This document shows, piece after piece, positions 15,836 to 23,329 of a stretch of 33,111 nt of DNA (within the stretch, counting starts at the first letter, position 1; every line of letters starts with the position of its first letter). A program made the position numbers and the translations under genes. The DNA comes from Pseudomonadota bacterium. GTDB lineage: Bacteria > Pseudomonadota > Alphaproteobacteria > Rhizobiales > Hyphomicrobiaceae. The stretch lies in NCBI GenBank assembly GCA_023412805.1, contig JAEZRM010000083.1:1-33111 (forward strand), given 5' to 3'. The notes beneath the pieces are model-generated. The model was given only the letters and a program-made list of their open reading frames with translations. It ran no database searches and had not been told where the DNA came from.

Positions 15836-15949
15836 CGGGCCCTTCGCGGATTGATCCACGTCTTCCGTGAGCCTCGCGTTTGACGCACTCCCCTCCTAGA
15901 CCTACAGAAACCCGAGAGGGGTGCGCGGTGCAGCGAGCGAGGCGGGGTC

Positions 15950-17395
15950 ATGCTGCTTTCGGAAATCGTGCCGGACGACGTGGTGGTGCCGACGAACGCC
16001 CGAGCGATCGGTATCGCGGGGCTCACGGCGGACAGCCGGATGGTGAAGCCCGGTTTTCTATTCGCCGCGCTGGCGGGCAGCCGCACGGACGGCGCGCGCT
16101 TCATCGCCGATGCCCTGGCCAAAGGTGCGGTCGCGATCCTCGCTGCTGAAGGTGCCGCGATCGATGCACCGGCGCATGTGCCTATCGTGCGCGCACGTGA
16201 GCCGCGCCGCGCGCTGGCGCTCGCCGCAGCGCGCTATCATTCACGTCAGCCGGCGCACATGCTCGCGATCACGGGAACCAGCGGCAAGACATCCGTCGCC
16301 GATTTCACCCGCCAGATCCTGATGCAACTCGGGCGCGCCGCAGCGTCGGTCGGCACGATCGGTCTCGTGCGTCCCGATGGCGCACTCTACGGTTCGCTCA
16401 CGACGCCCGATCCGATCTCGTTGCACGCGACGCTCGACGAACTCGCGGGTGACGGCATCACGCATGTCGCCTTCGAGGCGTCATCGCACGGTCTTGATCA
16501 GCATCGTCTCGACGGTGTGCGTATTTCCGCGGCGGCGTACACGAACCTGGGGCGCGACCACCTCGACTATCATCCGACACTCGATGCCTATCTCGCGGCC
16601 AAGCTGCGGCTCTTCTCCGAGCTTCTGCCGGTCGACGGTACTGCCGTCGTAAATGCCGATGGTGCCGAGGCCGTCCGCGTCATCGATGCCGTCCGGCGAC
16701 GCGGCATCCGCCTCATCACGACTGGATTCGGCGGCGATACGCTGAAGCTTGTCCAAGTTGCGCGCGACGGCTTCGCTCAGCGCGTTACGATCCATGCCGA
16801 AGGGCGCGATATCGCCCTGCGATTCCCCCTGCTCGGCAGCTATCAGGTCGAGAATGCACTCGTCGCAGCAGGCCTCGCGATTTCCGCGGGTGAGCAAATC
16901 GATGCCGTACTCGGCACGTTCGAGCAGCTCCGTGGCGTGCCCGGTCGCCTTGAGATCGTCGCGGAGCACAAAGGTGGCCTTGCCGTTGTCGATTACGCGC
17001 ACAAGCCCGAGGCACTCATTGCGGCGCTGGATGCGCTGCGTCCGTTCGCGACCGGCAAGCTCGTCTGCATTGTCGGTTGTGGTGGCGATCGCGATCGTGG
17101 CAAGCGGCCGATCATGGGCCGCATCGCAGTCGATCGCGCCGACGTCGTGATCATCACCGATGACAATCCACGTGGCGAAGATCCCGCCGTTATCCGCGCA
17201 GAGATGCTGCGCGGTGCCGTCGGCGCGCACGAGATCGGCGATCGAGCCGAGGCCATTGCTTCCGGTATGGCGATGCTCGGAACAGGTGACGTGCTGCTCG
17301 TTGCCGGCAAAGGTCATGAGACCGGCCAGATTGTCGGCAGCCTCACACACCCCTTCAGCGATCACGACGAGATCAGGAAACACCTCCATGGCTGA
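15950..17395 (+). CDS. murE: UDP-MurNAc-L-Ala-D-Glu:meso-DAP ligase
   Basis: A 481-residue cytoplasmic Mur ligase that adds meso-diaminopimelate to the peptidoglycan precursor. The N-terminal UDP-binding domain is followed by the ATP P-loop ITGTSGKTS (107-115, with Ser where many have Asn). Next come the TTPDP substrate segment, the EASSHGL motif and the C-terminal domain with DDNPRGEDP (404-412), whose DNPR signature indicates diaminopimelate rather than lysine. GKGHE near the end supports the same. The ATG at 15950 follows a GAGGCGGGG box. Its 3' end overlaps murF by 8 bases. It lies after an intrinsic terminator, so its promoter should be within 15836-15949. Neither ftsI before it nor mraY after murF is present, unlike the usual dcw order. 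Confidence 0.95.
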   Translation: MLLSEIVPDDVVVPTNARAIGIAGLTADSRMVKPGFLFAALAGSRTDGARFIADALAKGAVAILAAEGAAIDAPAHVPIVRAREPRRALALAAARYHSRQPAHMLAITGTSGKTSVADFTRQILMQLGRAAASVGTIGLVRPDGALYGSLTTPDPISLHATLDELAGDGITHVAFEASSHGLDQHRLDGVRISAAAYTNLGRDHLDYHPTLDAYLAAKLRLFSELLPVDGTAVVNADGAEAVRVIDAVRRRGIRLITTGFGGDTLKLVQVARDGFAQRVTIHAEGRDIALRFPLLGSYQVENALVAAGLAISAGEQIDAVLGTFEQLRGVPGRLEIVAEHKGGLAVVDYAHKPEALIAALDALRPFATGKLVCIVGCGGDRDRGKRPIMGRIAVDRADVVIITDDNPRGEDPAVIRAEMLRGAVGAHEIGDRAEAIASGMAMLGTGDVLLVAGKGHETGQIVGSLTHPFSDHDEIRKHLHG

Positions 17396-18806
17396 CCGCG
17401 CGCCGCTCTGGACCTGGGATGCGCTCGTCGCAGCAGCCGGGGGAACAGCGGAAGGCACGCCATCCGGCGCCATAACCGGCTTTTCGATCGATACGCGCTC
17501 GCTCGCATCGGGCGAGGTCTTCGTCGCGCTCACCGATGCGCGTGATGGGCACGATTTTGTCGGTGCTGCTTTCGAACGAGGGGCAGTCGCAGCGCTCGTG
17601 CGGCGCGACTTCGACGCGCCGGCAAATGCAGGGGCGCTTATCCGCGTCGACGATCCGCTGACGGCGCTCGGTCGTATTGCCGTGGCAGCGCGCGCACGTC
17701 TCCGACCTGATGCACGCGTCGTCGCCGTGACAGGCAGCGCCGGCAAGACCGGCACCAAGGAAATGCTGCGCGCGTGTCTCGCAACAGCGGGCAAGGTGCA
17801 TGCGCCCGAGAAGTCGTTCAACAATCACTGGGGTGTGCCGCTGACACTCGCGCGGATGCCGGCCGACGTCGATTTCGCCGTGATCGAGATCGGCATGAAT
17901 CATGCGGGCGAGATCAGTCCGCTCACGCGCATGGCGTGCCCACACATCGCCGTCATCACGAACGTGCTGCCCGTGCACGTCGGGAATTTTCCCGATGGCG
18001 AGGAGGGCGTTGCGAAGGCGAAGGCCGAGATCTTCGAGGGACTGGAGCGCGGCGGCACTGCCGTTCTGCCGCGAGACAGCAAGCATTACAGTCTGCTGGA
18101 TCGAGCCGTCGTCGCGCGCGGTGGGCGCATCGTAACTTTCGGCACGACGGCGGACGCTTATGTCGGCGCGCGCGAGATCAAGCTCGGCGATACAGGCAGC
18201 GAGATCGTCGCAGAGATTGCTGGGCGCGCTTTGTCCTACCGGCTCGGCACAGTCGGCGTGCACATCGCGGTCAATTCACTCGCCGTTATCGCGACGCTCG
18301 ATGCGCTGCATTTGCCCCTTGGATCAGCAACTGCGCCGCTCAGCGCCATCACGCCGCCCGTTGGGCGCGGTGCGCGCACGGTGCTGAAGGTCGATGGTGG
18401 TTCGATTCTGCTGATCGACGAGAGCTACAATGCCAATCCAGCTTCCATGCGGGCGGCGATCGCCGTGCTCGGCGCAGTCTCGCGCGCAAACTATCCACGG
18501 CGCGTCGCTGTCATCGGTGACATGCGCGAGCTTGGAGAAGGTTCCGAATCCTACCATCTCGATCTTGCCGGTCCGCTTGCGGCATCCGAAGCCGATATCG
18601 TTTTTGCGTGCGGGCCCTATATGCAGAAGCTTTATGAAGCTTTGCCACGCGCACAGCGTGGAGCGTGGACGCCGGAGTCCGACACACTTGTACCGCAGGC
18701 CGTCGACGCGCTCCGATCTGGTGACGTCGTGATGGTGAAGGGTTCTCTCGGCACACGCATGGGGCCGATCGTCGCCGCGATCAAGGCGCGGTATTCCACA
18801 ACCTAA
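17388..18806 (+). CDS. murF: UDP-MurNAc-tripeptide:D-Ala-D-Ala ligase
   Basis: A 472-residue Mur ligase that adds D-Ala-D-Ala to UDP-MurNAc-tripeptide, the last cytoplasmic step of precursor assembly. It has FSIDTRSLASGEVFVAL in the substrate domain, the ATP P-loop VTGSAGKTGTKEM (about 114-126), the SFNNHWGVPLTL and EIGMNHAGEI motifs of MurF, and DESYNANPASMRAA followed by IGDMRELG in the C-terminal domain. I chose the ATG at 17388 because it starts the family N-terminus and overlaps the murE stop by 8 bases, indicating translational coupling. No further cell-wall gene follows. The stop codon is followed by 309 bases of non-coding, hairpin-rich DNA. Confidence 0.95.
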   Translation: MADRAPLWTWDALVAAAGGTAEGTPSGAITGFSIDTRSLASGEVFVALTDARDGHDFVGAAFERGAVAALVRRDFDAPANAGALIRVDDPLTALGRIAVAARARLRPDARVVAVTGSAGKTGTKEMLRACLATAGKVHAPEKSFNNHWGVPLTLARMPADVDFAVIEIGMNHAGEISPLTRMACPHIAVITNVLPVHVGNFPDGEEGVAKAKAEIFEGLERGGTAVLPRDSKHYSLLDRAVVARGGRIVTFGTTADAYVGAREIKLGDTGSEIVAEIAGRALSYRLGTVGVHIAVNSLAVIATLDALHLPLGSATAPLSAITPPVGRGARTVLKVDGGSILLIDESYNANPASMRAAIAVLGAVSRANYPRRVAVIGDMRELGEGSESYHLDLAGPLAASEADIVFACGPYMQKLYEALPRAQRGAWTPESDTLVPQAVDALRSGDVVMVKGSLGTRMGPIVAAIKARYSTT

Positions 18807-19052
18807 CTGGCAGGCTACCTCAACACCTCGCCCATCATGGTTGAGGTCCAAGCCTTTGGATTGGTGCCGCAGGCTCGGCGCGCTTGCGCGCCGGCCGCAC
18901 ACCGTGAAGGGCGAGGGGAAGCGGGTCCGGGCGAAAGCCCCGTCGCGCTGGCGGCGCGAGCACGATGTCATGCGTGACCGCTATCCGCATGGCTACCGCG
19001 GGCCTACCGCCATGCAATGGTTGCGAAGCGCCTCTTCCCAGCAGCCCGCGGT
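18807..19052. other. Hairpin-rich intergenic segment after murF
   Basis: No gene is credible here. Several stems occur in close order: TCCAA-GCCT-TTGGA near 18848-18861, GGCGCGC-TT-GCGCGCC (18877-18892), GGGC-GAAA-GCCC (18929-18940) and CGCGC-TGGCG-GCGCG (18944-18958). None has a U-run. The cluster looks like a dispersed intergenic palindromic element rather than a terminator, but copies elsewhere in the genome would be needed to call it a repeat. Confidence 0.4.
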
Positions 19053-19088
19053 ACAAAAAGAAAGGCCGCGGACAGGTTGCCCGCGGCC
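19053..19088 (-). terminator. Intrinsic terminator of the rpsO-pnp side transcript
   Basis: On the minus strand GGCCGCGG (19081-19088) pairs with CCGCGGCC (19064-19071) around a 9-base loop, followed by TTTCTTTTTG. The 8-bp all-G/C stem with a long U-run is 28 bases past the stop of the small basic protein gene. It ends that gene's message, and probably the pnp message too. Confidence 0.9.
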
Positions 19089-19115
19089 TCGACTGTTCTC
19101 GCGTTACGCGAAGAC

Positions 19116-19301
19116 TTACGCCTCGGCCGCAGCGGCCTTGGCGAGCGCGACACGGCGCTGGCCGGCGAGCTTCTTCGCCTTGGTGCGCGCACCGATGGTG
19201 TTGCCGGCAAGAGGGCCCGCCTTCTTGCGAGGAATGGCGTGGGCATTCTTCTTCTTGCGCTTCTCGGCGTTGCGCGGCGAACGTGCTGCACGGTTCGACA
19301 T
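19116..19301 (-). CDS. Small, highly basic protein of unknown function
   Basis: A 61-residue protein with 10 Lys and 8 Arg against 2 Glu, so a net charge near +16. I do not recognise the family. The N-terminal half holds the basic cluster EKRKKKN and PRKKAGPLAGNTIGAR; the C-terminus is an alanine-rich stretch that could be helical. There is no signal peptide or membrane segment. The composition suggests nucleic-acid or ribosome binding, but that is inference. The gene is well supported: an ATG at 19301 with AAGGAGA 7 bases upstream (a GTG at 19304 is next to it), a position 52 bases after pnp in the same direction, and a strong intrinsic terminator just downstream. Confidence 0.75.
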   Translation of the reverse strand: MSNRAARSPRNAEKRKKKNAHAIPRKKAGPLAGNTIGARTKAKKLAGQRRVALAKAAAAEA

Positions 19302-19353
19302 CACGGTATCTCCTTAGTTTTCGGCGCGCTCAGGCGCTGCACTGTTCTTTAGA

Positions 19354-21600
19354 TCAATCGAAGTCGCGCGGCGGACGGCGCTCGCGGCCACCGCCGCCGC
19401 CACGACCACCGCGGTCACCACCACGATCCCGGCGTTCGCGACGCTCGCCGCCCCCTTCGCCCTCGCCACCTTCACCACCCTCGCGGGGCGGCTCGGGCGG
19501 CAGTTCCTGGCCGGTCTCCTGATCGACGATGCGCATGGATAGGCGCACCTTGCCGCGATCGTCGAAGCCGAGCAGCTTGACGTAGACTTCCTGGCCTTCC
19601 TTCACGACCTCGCCGACCGTCTGCGGACGCCCGCGGGTCAGCTGCGAGATGTGCACGAGGCCGTCCTTCGGACCGAAGAAGTTCACGAACGCGCCGAATT
19701 CCATGATCTTCACGATCTTGCCCTTGTAGATCTGGCCGACCTCGGGCTCGGACGTGATGCCGCGGATGCGCTTCAGCGCCTTCTCGATCGACTCGCGGTT
19801 CGCGGAGGCAATCTGGATGGTGCCGTCGTCCTCGACGTTGATCTTGGCGCCGCTCTCCGCAACGATGTCGCGGATGACCGAGCCACCGGAGCCGATCACG
19901 TCGCGGATCTTGTCGACCGGGATCTTGATCGTCTCGATGCGCGGTGCGTGCTCGCCGAGTTCGTCGCGGGCGCCGGTGAGCGCCTTCGACATCTCGCCGA
20001 GAATGTGGATGCGGCCCGCGTGCGCCTGCTCGAGAGCAATGCGCATGATCTCCTCGGTGATGCCGGTGATCTTGATGTCCATCTGGAGCGATGTGACGCC
20101 GACCTCGGTACCGGCGACCTTGAAGTCCATGTCGCCGAGATGATCCTCGTCACCGAGAATGTCGGAGAGCACGGCGAAGTCGTTGGCTTCCTTGATGAGA
20201 CCCATCGCGATGCCGGCAACCGGCCGCTTCAGCGGCACGCCGGCGTCCATGAGCGCGAGCGAGGTGCCGCATACGGTCGCCATGGAGGACGAACCGTTCG
20301 ACTCGGTGATCTCCGAGACGATGCGCATCGTGTACGGGAACTCCTCCGGCGACGGCAGTAGCGGATGCACAGCGCGCCAGGCGAGCTTGCCGTGGCCGAT
20401 CTCGCGGCGGCCGGGCGAGCCCATGCGGCCCGTCTCACCGACGGAGAAGGGCGGGAAGTTATAATGGAGCATGAAACGCTCTTTGCGCGTGCCCTCGAGC
20501 GCGTCGATCATCTGCTCGTCGTCACCCGTGCCGAGCGTCGCGACGACGACGGCCTGTGTCTCGCCGCGCGTGAAGAGCGCCGAGCCGTGCGTACGCGGCA
20601 GCACGTGCACTTCGGACACGATCGGGCGAACCGTCTTGAGATCACGGCCGTCGATGCGCTTGCCGGTGCGGATGATGTCACCGCGCACGACGTCGGCTTC
20701 GAGCGCCTTGAACACGCCGCCGAGCTTGACCTTGAGCGTGGCGTCGGCATCGGCCGGCACCATCGCGGTCATGGCCTTGTCCTTCGCCGCGTCGATGAGT
20801 GCGTAGCGCTTCTGCTTCTCGGGCGTGGCGAAAGCTGCGCGAAGATCTTCCTCGATCAGGCCCTTCATCTGCGCCTTCTCGGCGCTCGTGTCGGTCGGCA
20901 GGAAGTCCCACGGCTCCTTGGCGGCCTTCTCGGCGAGCTTGATGATCGCCTCGATCACCGGCTGGAAGCCGCGCTGGCCGAACACGACGGCATCGAGCAT
21001 CTGCTTCTCGGTGAGCTCCTTGGCTTCCGACTCGACCATCATCACGGCATCCTGCGTGCCGGCGATGACGAGATCGAGATCGCTGTTCGCCATCTCGTCG
21101 ATCATCGGGTTCAGTACGTATTCGCCGCCGACGAGACCGACACGCGAAGCGCCGATCGGGCCGAGGAACGGCAGGCCCGAGAGCGTCAGCGCAGCAGATG
21201 CCGCAACCATTCCGAGGATGTCGGGATCGTTCTCGAGGTCATGGCTGAGAACCGTGACGACGACCTGTGTTTCGTTCTTGAAGCCCTCGACGAACAGCGG
21301 GCGGATCGGGCGATCGATGAGGCGCGACGTCAGCGTCTCTTTCTCGGTCGGGCGCCCTTCGCGCTTGAAAAAGCCGCCAGGGATCTTGCCGGCGGCGTAA
21401 AATTTTTCCTGGTAGTTCACGGTCAGCGGGAAGAAATCGATGCCGGGCTTCGGGCTCTTCGCGGCAACGACTGTCGCGAGCACGCTCGTCTCGCCGTACT
21501 GGGCATAGACCGCGGCGTCGGCTTGGCGCGCCATGCGGCCGGTCTCGAGCGTCAGCTTGCGCCCGCCCCAGTCAATTTCGACCTTGTGGGTGTTGAACAT
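19354..21600 (-). CDS. pnp: Polyribonucleotide nucleotidyltransferase (PNPase)
   Basis: A 748-residue phosphorolytic 3'-5' exoribonuclease, trimeric, and a component of RNA decay. Domain order is complete: first RNase PH-like domain (about 10-140), the all-helical linker, second RNase PH-like domain (about 325-540) with RTHGSALFTRGETQAV, a KH domain with DVIGSGGSVIRDI near 575, and an S1 domain with GQIYKGKIVKIMEFGAFV near 630-690. The last 45 residues are a Glu/Gly then Arg/Gly/Asp-rich low-complexity tail ending PPRDFD, probably disordered and possibly an RNA- or RNase E-contact region. The ATG at 21600 begins the standard MFNTHKVEIDWGG-like N-terminus with AAGGA about 12 bases upstream. 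It follows rpsO as in most bacteria. Confidence 0.97.
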   Translation of the reverse strand: MFNTHKVEIDWGGRKLTLETGRMARQADAAVYAQYGETSVLATVVAAKSPKPGIDFFPLTVNYQEKFYAAGKIPGGFFKREGRPTEKETLTSRLIDRPIRPLFVEGFKNETQVVVTVLSHDLENDPDILGMVAASAALTLSGLPFLGPIGASRVGLVGGEYVLNPMIDEMANSDLDLVIAGTQDAVMMVESEAKELTEKQMLDAVVFGQRGFQPVIEAIIKLAEKAAKEPWDFLPTDTSAEKAQMKGLIEEDLRAAFATPEKQKRYALIDAAKDKAMTAMVPADADATLKVKLGGVFKALEADVVRGDIIRTGKRIDGRDLKTVRPIVSEVHVLPRTHGSALFTRGETQAVVVATLGTGDDEQMIDALEGTRKERFMLHYNFPPFSVGETGRMGSPGRREIGHGKLAWRAVHPLLPSPEEFPYTMRIVSEITESNGSSSMATVCGTSLALMDAGVPLKRPVAGIAMGLIKEANDFAVLSDILGDEDHLGDMDFKVAGTEVGVTSLQMDIKITGITEEIMRIALEQAHAGRIHILGEMSKALTGARDELGEHAPRIETIKIPVDKIRDVIGSGGSVIRDIVAESGAKINVEDDGTIQIASANRESIEKALKRIRGITSEPEVGQIYKGKIVKIMEFGAFVNFFGPKDGLVHISQLTRGRPQTVGEVVKEGQEVYVKLLGFDDRGKVRLSMRIVDQETGQELPPEPPREGGEGGEGEGGGERRERRDRGGDRGGRGGGGGRERRPPRDFD

Positions 21601-21630
21601 TTCCGTACGTATCCTTCATCAACAGCTCAA

Positions 21631-21658
21631 GCGCCGCAGCCCCCCATGGGCGCGGCGC
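21631..21658 (-). promoter_or_regulatory. rpsO-pnp intergenic hairpin
   Basis: GCGCCGC (21631-21637) pairs with GCGGCGC (21652-21658), with an inner CCC/GGG, about 60 bases after the rpsO stop and 30 bases before pnp. There is only a weak U-run (TTGAGCTGTT). By analogy with E. coli rpsO-pnp it may be a partial terminator or an RNase III processing site used for pnp autoregulation. Confidence 0.55.
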
Positions 21659-21717
21659 CTATTCGCATCAACTGGAAAGCGGGTTCGAGCTCATATCCCG
21701 CCTCACCTCGTTTGGGA

Positions 21718-21987
21718 TCAGCGCCGCAGCTCGAGCCGCTCGATGATCTTCTGGTAGCGGGCTTCGTCCTTGCCACGCACATAGTCGAGCAGACGGCGCC
21801 GCTGGCTCACCATCTTGAGCAGGCCACGGCGCGAGTGATTGTCCTTCTTGTGCGTCTTGAAATGATCGGCCAGACCGTTGATGCGCTCGGTCAGGATGGC
21901 AATCTGGACCTCCGGCGAGCCGGTGTCCTTGTCCTTGGTCGCAAAACTCTTGATCACTTCTTGCTTACGCTCGGTCGTCAGCGACAT
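21718..21987 (-). CDS. rpsO: 30S ribosomal protein S15
   Basis: An 89-residue primary 16S rRNA-binding protein of the small subunit, at the exact usual length. Diagnostic stretches are DTGSPEVQIAILTERINGL (26-44), HKKDNHSRRGLL and MVSQRRRLLDYV, which form the rRNA-contact helices. I chose the ATG at 21987, with AAAGGAC upstream; the extra in-frame residues up to 22062 are not part of S15. pnp follows after 117 bases. truB, often just upstream of rpsO, is not here; a thermonuclease gene in the same direction lies 279 bases upstream instead. Confidence 0.98.
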   Translation of the reverse strand: MSLTTERKQEVIKSFATKDKDTGSPEVQIAILTERINGLADHFKTHKKDNHSRRGLLKMVSQRRRLLDYVRGKDEARYQKIIERLELRR

Positions 21988-22166
21988 CGGGTTGTCCTTT
22001 TGCTCTGGCGTCCGGCTGGGCCGGGCGCGCTTAAGTTTTTCGGATGATGGCAGGCAGGGCATCTGGGTCAGATGTCGCGCCGCATCTGCGGCCTCGGCCG
22101 GGATGTCGTCCAGCCGGGTCGCGTTACGGGCTGCGTCCCCTCGGGAGGGGTGCGCAAGACCGCAGC

Positions 22167-22172
22167 CTTATA
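22167..22172 (-). promoter_or_regulatory. Possible -10 element for rpsO
   Basis: TATAAG on the minus strand, about 180 bases upstream of rpsO, resembles a sigma-70 -10 box. No matching -35 is evident at 17 bases. A CCCCTC-GG-GAGGGG dyad (22137-22150) lies just downstream in the would-be leader. Confidence 0.25.
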
Positions 22173-22266
22173 CACGAAAGTGCAGGCGAGGCGAGCGAAA
22201 TCATGCCGGTACACGGCCCATTTCTGCGCCCGCGCGGAGGGCCGCGCCGGACGAGGTTTCGCTCGT

Positions 22267-23088
22267 TCAGTTGATGCGCACCGGACGCCATCCGGCGGCG
22301 ATGGCTTCGCTCTCGGAGCAGAACCAGCGCTCACCCTTGTCGGGATCGATGCGGACCTTGTCGTACCAGGGGCTCCAGGGCATGTGGTAGATGCGGCCGC
22401 CCGACGTGATGTTGCCCTTGATAGGGCAGTCGCCGGGGATGGCCTCGTCCGCCGAAGCCCAGCGGCCGGCACGATAGTCCCAGGCGGTCGTGGTCGGGGC
22501 TTGCCAGATGCCGACGCCCCGCGTCCGCGCATCCTCTTCCTGTGTCACGTACGTCCGCGAGTATTTGACGAAAGCCCAGGCATATCCGCGCCGTACCATC
22601 TCCGCATTGAGATCCATCGAGCCGACGAAGCAGATCCCGAGCATACGCCGGAAGCTGTCCGTTCCGCGGCTTTCGCAGCGGACCTGCGCGCGGCCGATCA
22701 TCTTCTGCAGCTCGGTCGAGGCGGACTGTCCGCAGCGCCATGTTCCGCCGCCGGCGCGGGCGCAAGTCTGGCCGCCTTCCGGCGCGTCGATGCCTTCAAG
22801 GCGGATCCGCGTCCCGGCGATTTCGATGGTGTCGCCGTCGAGCACGCGCGCGAAGCCTTCAACAGCCGGCGCGCCCGGCAGCATGGTGCCCTGCTGAAAG
22901 GCGGGCTGATCCGGTGCGCGCGCGAATGTGGCGTTCCGTACGGCTACGGGCACGGCCAGTACGAGAGCGGCAACAGCCACCACAACCCAGGGGTTGGCAT
23001 GGAGCTGCGCACGCCCCGCGCTCCGGCGGGGGCTCCGGGGCAGACTGGCTCGATAAAGACGACGGAACGAGATGATCCGACCACGCAT
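22267..23088 (-). CDS. Membrane-anchored thermonuclease (SNase-like) family protein
   Basis: A 273-residue protein with a basic cytoplasmic N-terminus, one transmembrane segment (about 34-50, WVVVAVAALVLAVPVAV) and an SNase-like OB-fold domain (about 76-190), so the nuclease domain should face the periplasm. Catalytic-type residues are present: RVLDGDTIEI (D84, D86), RIRLEGIDAPE (R96, D101, E104) and DSFRRMLGIC for the second arginine. The last 45 residues, CPIKGNITSGGRIYH...GERWFCSESEAIAAGW, form a second small domain common at the C-terminus of alphaproteobacterial SNases. It probably cleaves DNA or RNA outside the cytoplasm, but activity is not proven. The ATG at 23088 has AGGAGA upstream; that Shine-Dalgarno can be locked in a hairpin. 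Confidence 0.88.
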   Translation of the reverse strand: MRGRIISFRRLYRASLPRSPRRSAGRAQLHANPWVVVAVAALVLAVPVAVRNATFARAPDQPAFQQGTMLPGAPAVEGFARVLDGDTIEIAGTRIRLEGIDAPEGGQTCARAGGGTWRCGQSASTELQKMIGRAQVRCESRGTDSFRRMLGICFVGSMDLNAEMVRRGYAWAFVKYSRTYVTQEEDARTRGVGIWQAPTTTAWDYRAGRWASADEAIPGDCPIKGNITSGGRIYHMPWSPWYDKVRIDPDKGERWFCSESEAIAAGWRPVRIN

Positions 23089-23090
23089 TG

Positions 23091-23163
23091 GCTTTCTCCT
23101 TTCGGAGGGAAAGCTCGATGATTCGCGTGGTCTGGTAGAGACTTAATCGTGGCGGCTCGCCAC
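23091..23163 (-). promoter_or_regulatory. Structured leader with sequestered Shine-Dalgarno (thermonuclease gene)
   Basis: On the minus strand GCTTT-CC-CTCC pairs with GGAGAAAGC around a GAAA tetraloop (23091-23114). This is 9 base pairs with a 2-base bulge, ending two bases before the ATG at 23088. The GGAG that should bind 16S rRNA is inside the stem. A second perfect hairpin, GTGGCG-AGC-CGCCAC, lies upstream at 23149-23163. This resembles translation-blocking leaders such as ROSE-type RNA thermometers; a regulatory role is inference. Confidence 0.5.
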
Positions 23164-23183
23164 TGCTTCGTCACAATGTGGTT

Positions 23184-23227
23184 GATAAAAAATTGAGGCG
23201 CCGTAATGCGATTACGTTGGCGCCTCA
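23184..23227 (-). terminator. Intrinsic terminator of the MFS transporter gene
   Basis: TGAGGCGCC (23194-23202) and GGCGCCTCA (23219-23227) form a 9-bp stem, extended by an inner GTAAT/ATTAC with a small asymmetry. On the minus strand it is followed by ATTTTTTATC. It lies about 100 bases past the MFS stop codon and isolates the thermonuclease gene. A smaller hairpin, GCAACT-TAT-AGTTGC (23306-23320), sits closer to the stop. Confidence 0.88.
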
Positions 23228-23329
23228 TTTCAAGTTCGGGTCTGGACCACACGTGCAGCGGACACAAGTGGACGTTGCATTCAGTGCATCAACTCCACCC
23301 ATTAAGCAACTTATAGTTGCAGTGAGCGG

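Noticed and set aside
23228..23329. Possible tRNA or small RNA gene in the AT-richer gap after the MFS gene
   Set aside because: No cloverleaf, T-loop or CCA could be placed; the visible stems are explained by the MFS terminator and a small hairpin.
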